Source: Planctomycetes bacterium syqfu (GTDB lineage Bacteria > Planctomycetota > Phycisphaerae > Phycisphaerales > Phycisphaeraceae). From it: a stretch of 64,000 nucleotides of DNA. The translations under genes were made by a program, and so were the position numbers. Position 1 is the stretch's first letter; every line of letters begins with the position of its first letter. The DNA lies in the NCBI GenBank assembly GCA_020974905.1, contig CP087563.1, forward strand, positions 4,278,001-4,342,000, given 5' to 3'. Under the pieces are notes generated by a model that saw nothing but the letters and a program-made list of their open reading frames with translations, was not told the origin of the DNA and searched no databases. Positions 16,789 to 25,655 of this stretch are shown in pieces.

Positions 16789-19284
16789 TCACCCTTCTGA
16801 CGGGTTCGCAGCCTTGAGCGTCGGGTAGATTGTTGTCGCTTTCCCGTTTGACAGTTGTTGGATCACCGCGGTGGTTGGATTCTGGTTGAAGTAACCTGCA
16901 AAGTCCAGGAAACGAACCTGGCCGACGGGCGTCGCCACAACCTGGCTGGCCAGCACCTGCTTGATGGGCACTTCCTGTTTGGCGGTCTGTTCCAGGACAT
17001 TGCCAGCGGTGATCAAGGCCGAGTATGCCAACGCAGCGTGATATTGAGGAGCGCTCTCGTAGAGTGCCTGGTACTGTTGGACAAAGTGCCTTGACTCGAG
17101 GTCTTGAACATCATCGCCCCACTGTGTCACACGGTAATAATTCTGATCTTCCAGGGCAGGTGTGGCAAACGCGCCCGCAAAACCGACCCGCAGCGGATGG
17201 TCCTTGAGCCGCTTAAGCAGTACCTTGGCGTCGGCGACATGACGCGTAACCATCACCACCACGGTTTGAGGCGTCAGTGCAAAGACCACGTCACCGGCCT
17301 GGCCATCGGCAAAAGTCTTTACCTGGGGTGCAGGCAAACCCCGCATGATGCAGTTACCCGAAAGCGACGAGATTGCCGACTTGCCATAACGCGAATCCTC
17401 GCCAAGAATCAGAATCGAATCAAAGTCCATGGCTGCCTGCTGTGATTGCAAAAAGTCCGCTGTCGACATCGACATCATCTGCATCGGCGGGGAAATGCGA
17501 TAAACAGCGCGCCCCGGCTGCTGGGTCAATTCATCGACATTGGCATTGGGGACGATCACCGGTGTCTGGCCCACTGCTTTGCCTACACTCATCGCTTCCT
17601 CGCTGGAGTAAGGTCCGACAATCACATCCGGACTCCAGGGCAGGACCTGCGTTTCGATGAACCCCGCCAATTTGCTGCCATGGTCAGCAGTGTCAAAGTA
17701 GCGCACTTCGATGTTCATTTTCCGGATCTGCGATTCTGCCAAACCGTAACCATTGCGCTGCAGCTCCCCCTTGTCGGCATGCTGGCCGGTCATCGGAAGA
17801 ATCACCGCCACACGACGGGTCAGCGATCGTTGAACCTGCGGGCTCGAGAGCATCATCGGGATAATCGTCCCCTGTCCCACCAGCAACACCACGCAGGCGA
17901 TCACCGATATCAAACCGCCCGAACGAATCATCGATGCAGCAGGGATATCACCCGTGGCAAAGGCAATGGCGTTGGGCGGTGTGGAGACGGGCATGGCCAT
18001 TGCAAACGATGCAGCCAACGCCGTCAACACCACCATCTGAACCGGCGAGCCGGGCGCCAGTCCCATCACAATGGGAACCAACAATGCCGTCGCTGCCGTG
18101 TGACTCATGAACGTCCCGAGTCCCAAGGTCAACGCCACCACGCCACAGGCAAGTAGGAATCCCGCCCACGGTCCGGGCATCGAATTGAGATTGCTGATCG
18201 CCGGACTTTGCACCAGGTAGTCCACCAGACCCGTCGCCTGCATGGCACCGCCCAATGACAAACCACCCCACATCAGAAGCAGCACGTTCCAGTCAATGTT
18301 GTCCACATCTTTCTTGTCCAGAACACGCAATGCCGTCAAGGCAGCAGCAGCCAACAGTGCGACCGCCGCATCGGAGATCCCGGTAATCTTGCTGGTGAGC
18401 CAGAGCAGAATCGTCAGACCCAGGATCAACAGCGTGAGTTTGCCCATGCCATCGAGATTCTCCGCCTTTTCAATCTCCGGCAATGCGATGTCTTTGGCTG
18501 GACGATAAAACCAAAGCAGCAACACCCCGGCCACAATCACCAACACCACCGCCAGCGGCACCGCCATGAGCATCCATTCCAAAAAGCCGATGTGATACCC
18601 CGCATCGCGCAGCGCACCCAACGCCACGGCATTGGGCGGGGTGCCGATCGGCGTACCAATGCCCCCGATGTTGGCACCGAAGGGAACCGCCAGAATCGCG
18701 CCTCGATGAAAACGATCCGACCGTGGCAACTTGGCCAACACCGGCGCGACAATCGCAAGCACCATCGCCGCCGTCGCCGTGTTACTCATCCACATCGAGA
18801 AAAACGCTGTGATCCCCAGGATGCCAAAGAGAAGTTTCGTCGGTGATGTGCTAAACGGCCTAAGCAACTTGGAAGCGATCACGCGATCCAAACCATGACG
18901 TGAGACCGCTGACGAAAGCAGAAAACCGCCCATAAACAGCATGATCACCGGCGCCGCCCACGATGTCAGAAAGGATTTGTAGCTTAAGTGAATCGCCTGC
19001 CCAGAAGCATTGGTCGGCCAGTCCGAGTGCATCGGCAAGATGTCGGCCATGCCCCCCTTGTCTGCCAGAAACACGATCTCAAAACCGATGATGCAAAGCG
19101 ACGTGGCGTATAACGGCAAGGCTTCGGTCGCCCAGAAAATCGCTGCGACCACAAAAATCGCTGCCGTCCGCCGAGCCAACTCATTCATGTCAGCAGGCAA
19201 CAGGTAATACGTGGCCACAGCCAATACAGCCGTGACCGCACAAATCGTCAGACTCCGCAACGGGGAACTCGGTTTCGCGCCCAT
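16789..19284 (-). CDS. DASS/SLC13-family transporter fused to a periplasmic LIV-type binding protein
   Basis: Residues 1 to about 480 of 831 form a divalent anion:sodium symporter domain with both substrate/sodium motifs: SNTATAAM and GTPIGTPPNAVA in the first half, SHTAATALL and STPPNAIAFATG in the second. From about residue 490 to the end there is a type-I periplasmic binding domain (VAVILPMTGQHADKG, WSPDVIVGPYSSEEA, AVYRISPPMQMMS) clearly homologous to the one in the neighbouring AspT fusion, but at the opposite end of the protein. DASS carriers normally end with their C-terminus outside, so the domain would be periplasmic. ATG 19284 has GGAG 8 nt upstream and is preferred to the TTG codons before it. 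Likely substrates are di- or tricarboxylates or acidic amino acids. Confidence 0.9.
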   Translation of the reverse strand: MGAKPSSPLRSLTICAVTAVLAVATYYLLPADMNELARRTAAIFVVAAIFWATEALPLYATSLCIIGFEIVFLADKGGMADILPMHSDWPTNASGQAIHLSYKSFLTSWAAPVIMLFMGGFLLSSAVSRHGLDRVIASKLLRPFSTSPTKLLFGILGITAFFSMWMSNTATAAMVLAIVAPVLAKLPRSDRFHRGAILAVPFGANIGGIGTPIGTPPNAVALGALRDAGYHIGFLEWMLMAVPLAVVLVIVAGVLLLWFYRPAKDIALPEIEKAENLDGMGKLTLLILGLTILLWLTSKITGISDAAVALLAAAALTALRVLDKKDVDNIDWNVLLLMWGGLSLGGAMQATGLVDYLVQSPAISNLNSMPGPWAGFLLACGVVALTLGLGTFMSHTAATALLVPIVMGLAPGSPVQMVVLTALAASFAMAMPVSTPPNAIAFATGDIPAASMIRSGGLISVIACVVLLVGQGTIIPMMLSSPQVQRSLTRRVAVILPMTGQHADKGELQRNGYGLAESQIRKMNIEVRYFDTADHGSKLAGFIETQVLPWSPDVIVGPYSSEEAMSVGKAVGQTPVIVPNANVDELTQQPGRAVYRISPPMQMMSMSTADFLQSQQAAMDFDSILILGEDSRYGKSAISSLSGNCIMRGLPAPQVKTFADGQAGDVVFALTPQTVVVMVTRHVADAKVLLKRLKDHPLRVGFAGAFATPALEDQNYYRVTQWGDDVQDLESRHFVQQYQALYESAPQYHAALAYSALITAGNVLEQTAKQEVPIKQVLASQVVATPVGQVRFLDFAGYFNQNPTTAVIQQLSNGKATTIYPTLKAANPSEG

Positions 19285-19739
19285 CAACAATCTCCATGCC
19301 CGGAGATTGGTCTATAGGAATACCAACCATCTGCAAACTCAAAACAGTTGTCACTTCTCCAGTCAACCAACCTCAAGGGGTACGACAGAAAAGTGCAAGA
19401 CCCAATTGGTCCTGCGAAAATCAGCCTTCAGAGACTCGTGTTTCCCTTGGTGAAGACTGGTACAACCAATGCTGATTTACATATGCACACAAACCGTGCC
19501 ACAAGACATGCCGACCGGCCGGATACATTGTGCAACAAGGTGAGACAGTCGGCAAGATAAAACAGACAAAAAACACTGAATATAAAGACGAGCAATATCG
19601 ACTCAGAACCTCAGGCGATCAACCTGACGGTGATCCACATGACCGCAATCTTCAATATGGCCCTTAAAACCAAGCTAAAATCACGATACGCAAAGATGTT
19701 TCATTCTTGAAAACCAATCGTGATCCAAGGCAATCATCA
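19285..19739. other. 455-bp intergenic region
   Basis: This stretch should contain the promoter of the DASS fusion gene and the 3' end of the mqnC transcript. I see no gene, no strong terminator and none of the repeat families found elsewhere in the window. Confidence 0.5.
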
Positions 19740-21104
19740 TCAGGACTCAGGCGAGGTGATCGTCAACTGCGTCAACGAATCGTCTTCATGACCATGCTGA
19801 TGCAGATGCGACACACGATGCTGCGACCAGTCGGTGACCATCAGGTCCGGCGACTGTTCTCCATCGTGAATCCGCAGAAAGCTGTAATCGTTGGCACGCT
19901 GGGCGGGTGTAAAACCACTGTTACGAATCAGCCGACATAATAAGGCCTCATCAAGGCAGTATGTCGTCCCCGCAGCACTAACAACATTCTCCTCGATCAT
20001 CACACTACCCATGTCATTGGCACCATAGAAGAGTCCAAGCTGACCAATGTGCGGCCCCATGGTCACCCACGACGCACCAATGCTATGCACGTTATCCAGA
20101 AACAGTCGGCTGATCGCCTGCATCCTCAAATAGTCCGTCGCCCCACTCATCCGCAAGACCTTGGCATACTGGGGATGGTTCACATCTTCACCAGCAAACG
20201 GCTCACCGCTATCCCGATCCCAATTCGGAAGCCGACCCATCGGCGTGTTCTCACGCTGAAACGGCCAGGAGATAAACGCCGTGTATTTGCCCGGCCAGTT
20301 GTTGGTAATCGCCTCATCCTGCGCATCTCGGATTTGCAGCATGTGATCAATGCGATCCGCAATCGACTCAATATGCCCAAACATCATGGTTGCAGAGGTA
20401 TTCATGCCATGACGGTGTGCACACTTCATCACATCAAGCCACTGCTTTGCCGTCGCTTTGCCCCGTCCAATGCGATCACGCACCGGCGTTGCAAAGATCT
20501 CACCACCCCCGCCGGGAATGGTATCCAACCCTGCTGCCTGCAAACGATCCATAATCACTTCAAGCTTCGCAGCCCAGACTTCCGGCTCCAACTCATGCGA
20601 TTTTCCAGGAGCAGTCTTCGGGAAGCCTGGCAAGTCAAATACTGCAACAAACTCCACGAACTCCGGCGGGCTGAATGCATGCAAGTGAATCGTCGGGAAC
20701 TCGGCCTTGAGCCAACTGAGTAAATCCTCGTAAAACGTGATCGGCAACTCCGGGTGCATCCCTCCCTGCATCAGCGCCTGTGTCCCCCCAAGATTCACCA
20801 ACTCCGTGAACTTGTTCTTGAGTTCTTCCTTGCTCAGCGTGTACGCATCGTGGTCATCGACATCACGACGAAACGCACAAAACGTACACCGCGCAGAACA
20901 CACGTTGGTGTAGTTGACATTGCGGTCAATCACGTAGCTGCGATACGTGTCGCCATGGATGCGGTTACACATCGCGCTGGACCAGCGGCCCAGGTCATGC
21001 AGTGACGCTTCATGGTAAAGTGCCATCGCCTGCTGAGCAGTGAGTCGCGCTTTACCTTCAACAACTTGATCAAGATGGTGGCGGTCAATCATCAGACCAG
21101 ACAT
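19740..21104 (-). CDS. mqnC: Radical-SAM cyclic dehypoxanthinyl futalosine synthase
   Basis: MqnC catalyses the radical cyclisation step of the futalosine menaquinone pathway. With the start at ATG 21104 (MSGLMIDRHHLD) the 454-aa protein has the radical-SAM cluster C69-x3-C73-x2-C76 in NVCSARCTFCAFRR. Further family marks are LMQGGMHPELP, HLHAFSPPEFVEF, AGLDTIPGGGGEIF, TSATMMFGHIES and FISWPFQRENTPMG; the last two favour MqnC over MqnE or CofH. The C-terminus is about 70 residues longer than usual and His/Asp-rich (HLHQHGHEDD). No other mqn gene lies in the window, so the pathway is scattered in this genome. Confidence 0.9.
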   Translation of the reverse strand: MSGLMIDRHHLDQVVEGKARLTAQQAMALYHEASLHDLGRWSSAMCNRIHGDTYRSYVIDRNVNYTNVCSARCTFCAFRRDVDDHDAYTLSKEELKNKFTELVNLGGTQALMQGGMHPELPITFYEDLLSWLKAEFPTIHLHAFSPPEFVEFVAVFDLPGFPKTAPGKSHELEPEVWAAKLEVIMDRLQAAGLDTIPGGGGEIFATPVRDRIGRGKATAKQWLDVMKCAHRHGMNTSATMMFGHIESIADRIDHMLQIRDAQDEAITNNWPGKYTAFISWPFQRENTPMGRLPNWDRDSGEPFAGEDVNHPQYAKVLRMSGATDYLRMQAISRLFLDNVHSIGASWVTMGPHIGQLGLFYGANDMGSVMIEENVVSAAGTTYCLDEALLCRLIRNSGFTPAQRANDYSFLRIHDGEQSPDLMVTDWSQHRVSHLHQHGHEDDSLTQLTITSPES

Positions 21105-21247
21105 TTTAGTGTAAATCCCACGCGAGGGGAAAACCGTCAAACACGCTCACTGATTTGCACTGATCAATCATCCATCCTGCCAATCTCACACCAACAACAA
21201 CGCTTCACAGGCTAAAAACCGTCCATTCCCCCATTTGATACCATTTT

Positions 21248-23176
21248 TTACCCTTCGTTTACCCAAACCGTCATACTGCCCACCTTCCGATTCCCCCACA
21301 GGCAATAGGGTACAGCGGTGATTTTCGTCCGCGTCAACTTCGGCTCGGTCACCGCATACAACCCCCCTTGCCAAGCCCCCGGATCATGGCGTAGGGCGTT
21401 ACCCGTGATCACCGTCGCGCCCCCAAGCAATCGCGGTCGATGTTCAATGGACAGTTTACTTTCGCGAGGCAACACCAAGGCTGACGGGTCAAACCCACAA
21501 TCCACTTCCTCAACACAGTACACCAGCGGCCCACGTTGCAGCGCAACCTTCCCGTGGTTCACCCGACAAGACGGATGCGTGTGCATGCGCTCCACCGGCA
21601 TCGCCAACACCAGCGTGACCGCATCACCCTTTTGCCACATCCGATCAAGCGTGACATAACCATTCTCAAGTTTGCTGCTGATGCGCTGCACCTTGCCGTT
21701 GACTTGCAACGTAGCCTTTCGACACCAGCCCGGCACGCGAAGACGCACCTTAAATCGCACCGCTTCACTCGGATCAACTTTCAACTCAATCGTCTCATCC
21801 CACGGATACCTGGTCTGTAAAGCAACCTTCACATCAACATCGTTGATCGACACCTGTGTCGTAGCATTGATGAATTGATGGACCACCAATTCGTCATCAT
21901 CACAAGCAAAGATGTACTGACCCAACGAAGCAAACAGCCGCGCGATGTTCGGCGGGCAACACGCACAACCAAACCATGCCTGACGACGATCACACACATG
22001 ACCCGGTTGATACGGCTGAGCCAACGATGGACTTGATCGCAACGGGTTGGCATAGAAGAACCGATCACCCTTGAGATTAATGCCGCTTAAAACACCATTA
22101 AACAAGGCTTTTTCGAGCACATCACCATATTCACCCTTGCGCTGGATCTGCGACATCCGATGTGCAAAGAACACCAGCGAGATCGCAGCACACGTCTCTG
22201 CATAGGCTGTCTCGTTGGGTAAGTCGTAATCAAACGTGAAGCGCTCGCCCATCGCCGTCGAACCCACCCCGCCGGTGATGTACATGCGCTTGGTGACGAT
22301 GTTGTCCCACAAGCGCTTGGCAGCACTCAGTAGCGACCGGTCCCCTGTGAGTGCTCCAACGTCTGCCATCCCGCTGTAAAGATACAACGCACGCACCGAA
22401 TGCCCACCAGCTGTTTTCTGCTTGCGGACCGGTAAGTGTGCTTGGTGATAGTCACCCTTAAACCACGCGTGATCGCGCCCATGTTCCCTGGCTTCTTCAA
22501 CAAAATACAACGGTTGTTGCCCACGCTCATCAATGAAGAATTGACTGAGTTTTAAGTACTTTTGGTTACCTGTCGCCTGATATAGCTTCACCAAAGCCAA
22601 CTCGATTTCCTCGTGTCCCGGATAACCCTTGAGCTTGTTCTTTTCCGGCCCAAAGACCGTATCAATGTAGTCGGCATACCGACACATCACATCAAGCAGT
22701 TTCCGATCGCCGAGTCCTTCATACACCGCAACCCCAGCTTCCATGAGATGCCCCGCACAGTAAAGCTCGTGATCATCGCGTAGATTCTTCCAGCGGTCCT
22801 GCGGGCGGACCACCGTGAAATGCGTGTTCAGATAACCGTCCTCCTGCTGAGCCGATGCAATCAAATCAATCACATTATCAAGCTTCTTTTGAAGTTCCTT
22901 ATCCGGATGCGTTGTAAGTGAGTAAGCTACCGCCTCAACCCACTTGGCCACGTCCGAGTCCCAAAACCGATCCGGGCAATGGGGATCACCCTCTTTCCAA
23001 TCCAGCTTAAACGCATCAATCCGCCCGGTCTTTTTGCACTGCTCATACTCAATGGGCAAGGTGACTTTCCGATTGGTCGTCACGCGCTTACCCCAGAATC
23101 CGTCAGTGATTTTCACCCGATCCCAACGCACTGGTTTTAACGTCTTAAGCGCCCCAGTTGTCTTACGTGTGGACAT
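21248..23176 (-). CDS. GH127-family glycoside hydrolase (beta-L-arabinofuranosidase type)
   Basis: This 642-aa protein has the GH127 (former DUF1680) pattern throughout: FWGKRVTTNRKVTLP at the N-terminus, DSDVAKWVEAVAY, AQQEDGYLNTHF, an alpha/alpha toroid and C-terminal beta domains. The metal/catalytic residues of HypBA1 can be placed: E327 and C329 in AETCAAIS, C406 and C407 in GCACCPPN. The E-to-C spacing of 79 matches HypBA1 E338-C417, with C406 as nucleophile. No signal peptide is seen, so it acts on imported oligosaccharides. An AraC-type regulator is encoded divergently 363 bp away and probably controls it. Confidence 0.92.
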   Translation of the reverse strand: MSTRKTTGALKTLKPVRWDRVKITDGFWGKRVTTNRKVTLPIEYEQCKKTGRIDAFKLDWKEGDPHCPDRFWDSDVAKWVEAVAYSLTTHPDKELQKKLDNVIDLIASAQQEDGYLNTHFTVVRPQDRWKNLRDDHELYCAGHLMEAGVAVYEGLGDRKLLDVMCRYADYIDTVFGPEKNKLKGYPGHEEIELALVKLYQATGNQKYLKLSQFFIDERGQQPLYFVEEAREHGRDHAWFKGDYHQAHLPVRKQKTAGGHSVRALYLYSGMADVGALTGDRSLLSAAKRLWDNIVTKRMYITGGVGSTAMGERFTFDYDLPNETAYAETCAAISLVFFAHRMSQIQRKGEYGDVLEKALFNGVLSGINLKGDRFFYANPLRSSPSLAQPYQPGHVCDRRQAWFGCACCPPNIARLFASLGQYIFACDDDELVVHQFINATTQVSINDVDVKVALQTRYPWDETIELKVDPSEAVRFKVRLRVPGWCRKATLQVNGKVQRISSKLENGYVTLDRMWQKGDAVTLVLAMPVERMHTHPSCRVNHGKVALQRGPLVYCVEEVDCGFDPSALVLPRESKLSIEHRPRLLGGATVITGNALRHDPGAWQGGLYAVTEPKLTRTKITAVPYCLWGNRKVGSMTVWVNEG

Positions 23177-23240
23177 ACTGTTTATACCTCAATCAATTTC
23201 GTTCAAATTTTCGTTTCACAAAAGCCCGTATCACACAAAA

Positions 23241-23275
23241 GCCGTGTCGCTCCTGCGGCACGGGTTGCCTTGGCA
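23241..23275. repeat. GC-rich hairpin, CCGTG-type
   Basis: The segment gccgtgtcgctcctgcggca can form CCGTG-t-CGC / GCG-g-CACGG. The continuation cgggttgccttg recurs at 55567-55580, where the same sequence belongs to a larger palindromic block. A decayed relative lies near 12030-12055. Confidence 0.5.
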
Positions 23276-23338
23276 TCCTGCACCATCATGTTCGCACCCG
23301 AAACCAAGACATCCTCAACCACAGGTGAAATCCGTATT

Positions 23339-23425
23339 CGTCATTCCCGCGAAGGCGGGAATCCAGTGGCATTCAGTGTACGCTTGCAAATTCCACTGGA
23401 CTCCCGCCTGCTCGGGAGTGACGGA
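23339..23425 (+). repeat. dRS3-like double-hairpin repeat, copy 1
   Basis: One hairpin is ATTCCCGCGAAGGCGGGAAT, the other ACTCCCGCCTGCTCGGGAGT, joined by about 40 nt (ccagtggcattcagtgtacg and on) that pair in part with each other. The order AT-type then AC-type hairpin defines the forward orientation. It lies in the divergent gap between the GH127 and AraC genes. Confidence 0.85.
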
Positions 23426-23539
23426 AAATGGGTTAAAAACACCCTGTGCGTTCACTTTCACTCTTGCATCTAGTTATATCTGAGAATAAGCTCTGCTCAA
23501 GAGACACATGATTTAGAAAAACGACACTATTCCGAGATC

Positions 23540-24376
23540 ATGGCAAAAACACGATACATCCTCCGACTCCCAACTGACACCCTGGCCCAATCGGTCAATG
23601 GTGGTTTATTTATCAGTCGCGGGACCGGTATCCATCCTTGCAGAGCCATCGATACATGGGAATTGATCCATGTCCGAAAAGGAACACTAAACCTGCGCGA
23701 AGGTAAACAGCACTTTGCGATCCACCAGCAACAGACTTTACTCTTACAACCCAACGTCGAACACGCTGGCACGCAACCCTACGACGCGGACCTATCGTTT
23801 TATTGGCTTCATTTTCATGTCCCCAGACAGGCCAATGCCCGACAAACCAACGCACTGAAACTCACGCAACACAGCCAACCCCGACGTCCGAATCGACTCA
23901 TGGAACTGATGCATCGGTTTCTTGATGAACAGGTCAATCAAACATTAACCCCACTATCAGGTAACTGTCTGTTGATGCTCATGCTCAATGAAGTTGCTGA
24001 CACCTTACCTTTAAATGAGCAGGCAACGGATCACATCAACAGTCTTGCGATGCGTGCTGAGCGTTACATCATGGCCAACGCCCATCAACCGATCAGCACC
24101 ATCGACATAGCTAGCGAACTGGACTGTCATCCTGATTACCTGGGGCAATGTTTTCGTCATACATTTGGCATGACCATCACGCAGGCAATCACACGGCTTC
24201 GTCTGGCTGAAGCCAAGCGCCTGCTGATGGACAGTGAACTCAACATCGATCAGATCGCCCGAACATCCGGCTTTGCCACCCCCGGCTACTTCCGTCGGAC
24301 TTTCAAAGCAGCAACAGGCATCACCCCCAGACAATACCGCAACAATCACCAGCGTTTACACATCAATTGGCGGTGA
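23540..24376 (+). CDS. AraC-family transcriptional regulator
   Basis: The 278-aa protein has an N-terminal cupin-like sensor (about 15-110; HVRKGTLNLREGKQHF and LQPNVEHAG) and a C-terminal double helix-turn-helix (about 170-270). The second HTH shows the AraC signature LNIDQIARTSGFATPGYFRRTFKAATGITPRQYR. It is divergent from the GH127 gene, so the likely effector is an arabinose- or pectin-derived sugar. The secreted unknown protein downstream on the same strand may also be under its control. Confidence 0.92.
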   Translation: MAKTRYILRLPTDTLAQSVNGGLFISRGTGIHPCRAIDTWELIHVRKGTLNLREGKQHFAIHQQQTLLLQPNVEHAGTQPYDADLSFYWLHFHVPRQANARQTNALKLTQHSQPRRPNRLMELMHRFLDEQVNQTLTPLSGNCLLMLMLNEVADTLPLNEQATDHINSLAMRAERYIMANAHQPISTIDIASELDCHPDYLGQCFRHTFGMTITQAITRLRLAEAKRLLMDSELNIDQIARTSGFATPGYFRRTFKAATGITPRQYRNNHQRLHINWR

Positions 24377-24466
24377 ATCACAGACAGATGAAAAAAGCTT
24401 TGTGGTTGTGCCCGACCATGTTATGCTTGAGGTAACACCACACGGACATCAATTGGGGGATACACC

Positions 24467-25648
24467 ATGATGTCGATCAAGCCCACTGTTAAAGTCTTGA
24501 GCCTGTTTTTGATCCTGTTGCTACCAACCCTTTGCTTTGCAGAAGGTGATGCGCAACACCCCATCAATTCAGCTCAAATTCTCAAAGCCACCGCGGAGAA
24601 ATTGCGTCTTACGTTTGATGATCTCCTGCGTGTTCCGGAGCACTATCGCGAGCTTGCCTTAAAGGACTGTGCGATCTTTCCCGAGGGACGTCTGTATCCG
24701 TTCACCTTGCCGGTGATGGGTTATGCGAACATGGCCATGGCAGGTGAGATTGAAAAAGCCCATGCGATCAAACAGATGCAAAAGCTCATCGACATGAGTA
24801 TCCCACTGACTGCTGAGCAACTCAACGCACCAGGCAATGACCTGATGAACCTGCGGAACACCAAACGCCAGGGCACGTTTCTGGGAATGTTCAACTATGG
24901 CCTGAGTTGCTATCGCATGGTCAGTGATGATGATCGCTACACGGCATTACACGAACATGTCACACGTTTACTGATTAACGAATTCATGAGTAAGGATGGA
25001 TGGCCGATTGATTCTTACCCGACGTACACATGGTATGTCGACTCGCTGGTTGCGCTAGCCTCCATCGATATGTGGGATCGCATCAATCACAAAAACATCA
25101 CCGCTGGACTGCTCAAAAAGCACCTGCAATGGCGGGACAAATTTGCCCTGACCGCCCAAGGCTTACCCAAGGCAACGGCCTATCAGACATCGCGTGGCTG
25201 TGACCTGTCCATGCAGATATGCCTGTTTGCCAACATGCAGCCGGAGATCGCCAAGGCGATGTATCCAGCTTATGTCAAAGCGCATTGGTTGGATCTGAAA
25301 TTCATCGCAGGCTTCACCGAGTGGCCCATTGGCGACCCGGGCTTACCCATGGGAGATATTGACTCAGGACCGATGTTCATGGGACTGGGCGCGACTGCGA
25401 CCGGCATGGGGATCGGTGCTACCATCGCTGCAGATGATCAAGCGCGTTTGGACATTTTGGCAAAGGAACTGGGGCAGGTTTCAACCATCATTCAAACCAT
25501 GATGAAGCTGGATGTGAATGACAACATCAAAAAATGGTTTGGCGATGAACTGACGCTGGATCAAAAATACATCTCCGGATTTCTCTACGGTGATGCAGCT
25601 TTGTTTTACTCCGTGACGTGGACGAAATTCCCCGATCGCGTGCGGTAA
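24467..25648 (+). CDS. Secreted helical protein, unknown function
   Basis: This 393-aa protein has a signal peptide (MMSIKPTVKVLSLFLILLLP, cleavage after LCFA). The mature part is all-helical with regularly spaced Gly and aromatic residues (LPVMGYANMAMAGEIEKAH, DSYPTYTWYVDSLVALASID, DSGPMFMGLGATATGMGIGA), which suggests an alpha/alpha-toroid of the kind found in glycosidases, lyases and linalool dehydratase-like enzymes. I cannot name a family. It stands 90 bp after the AraC gene on the same strand, so a role in the same carbohydrate locus is plausible but not shown. The ATG pair at 24467/24470 follows a GGGGGA ribosome site. Confidence 0.7.
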   Translation: MMSIKPTVKVLSLFLILLLPTLCFAEGDAQHPINSAQILKATAEKLRLTFDDLLRVPEHYRELALKDCAIFPEGRLYPFTLPVMGYANMAMAGEIEKAHAIKQMQKLIDMSIPLTAEQLNAPGNDLMNLRNTKRQGTFLGMFNYGLSCYRMVSDDDRYTALHEHVTRLLINEFMSKDGWPIDSYPTYTWYVDSLVALASIDMWDRINHKNITAGLLKKHLQWRDKFALTAQGLPKATAYQTSRGCDLSMQICLFANMQPEIAKAMYPAYVKAHWLDLKFIAGFTEWPIGDPGLPMGDIDSGPMFMGLGATATGMGIGATIAADDQARLDILAKELGQVSTIIQTMMKLDVNDNIKKWFGDELTLDQKYISGFLYGDAALFYSVTWTKFPDRVR

Positions 25649-25655
25649 ACAAACG

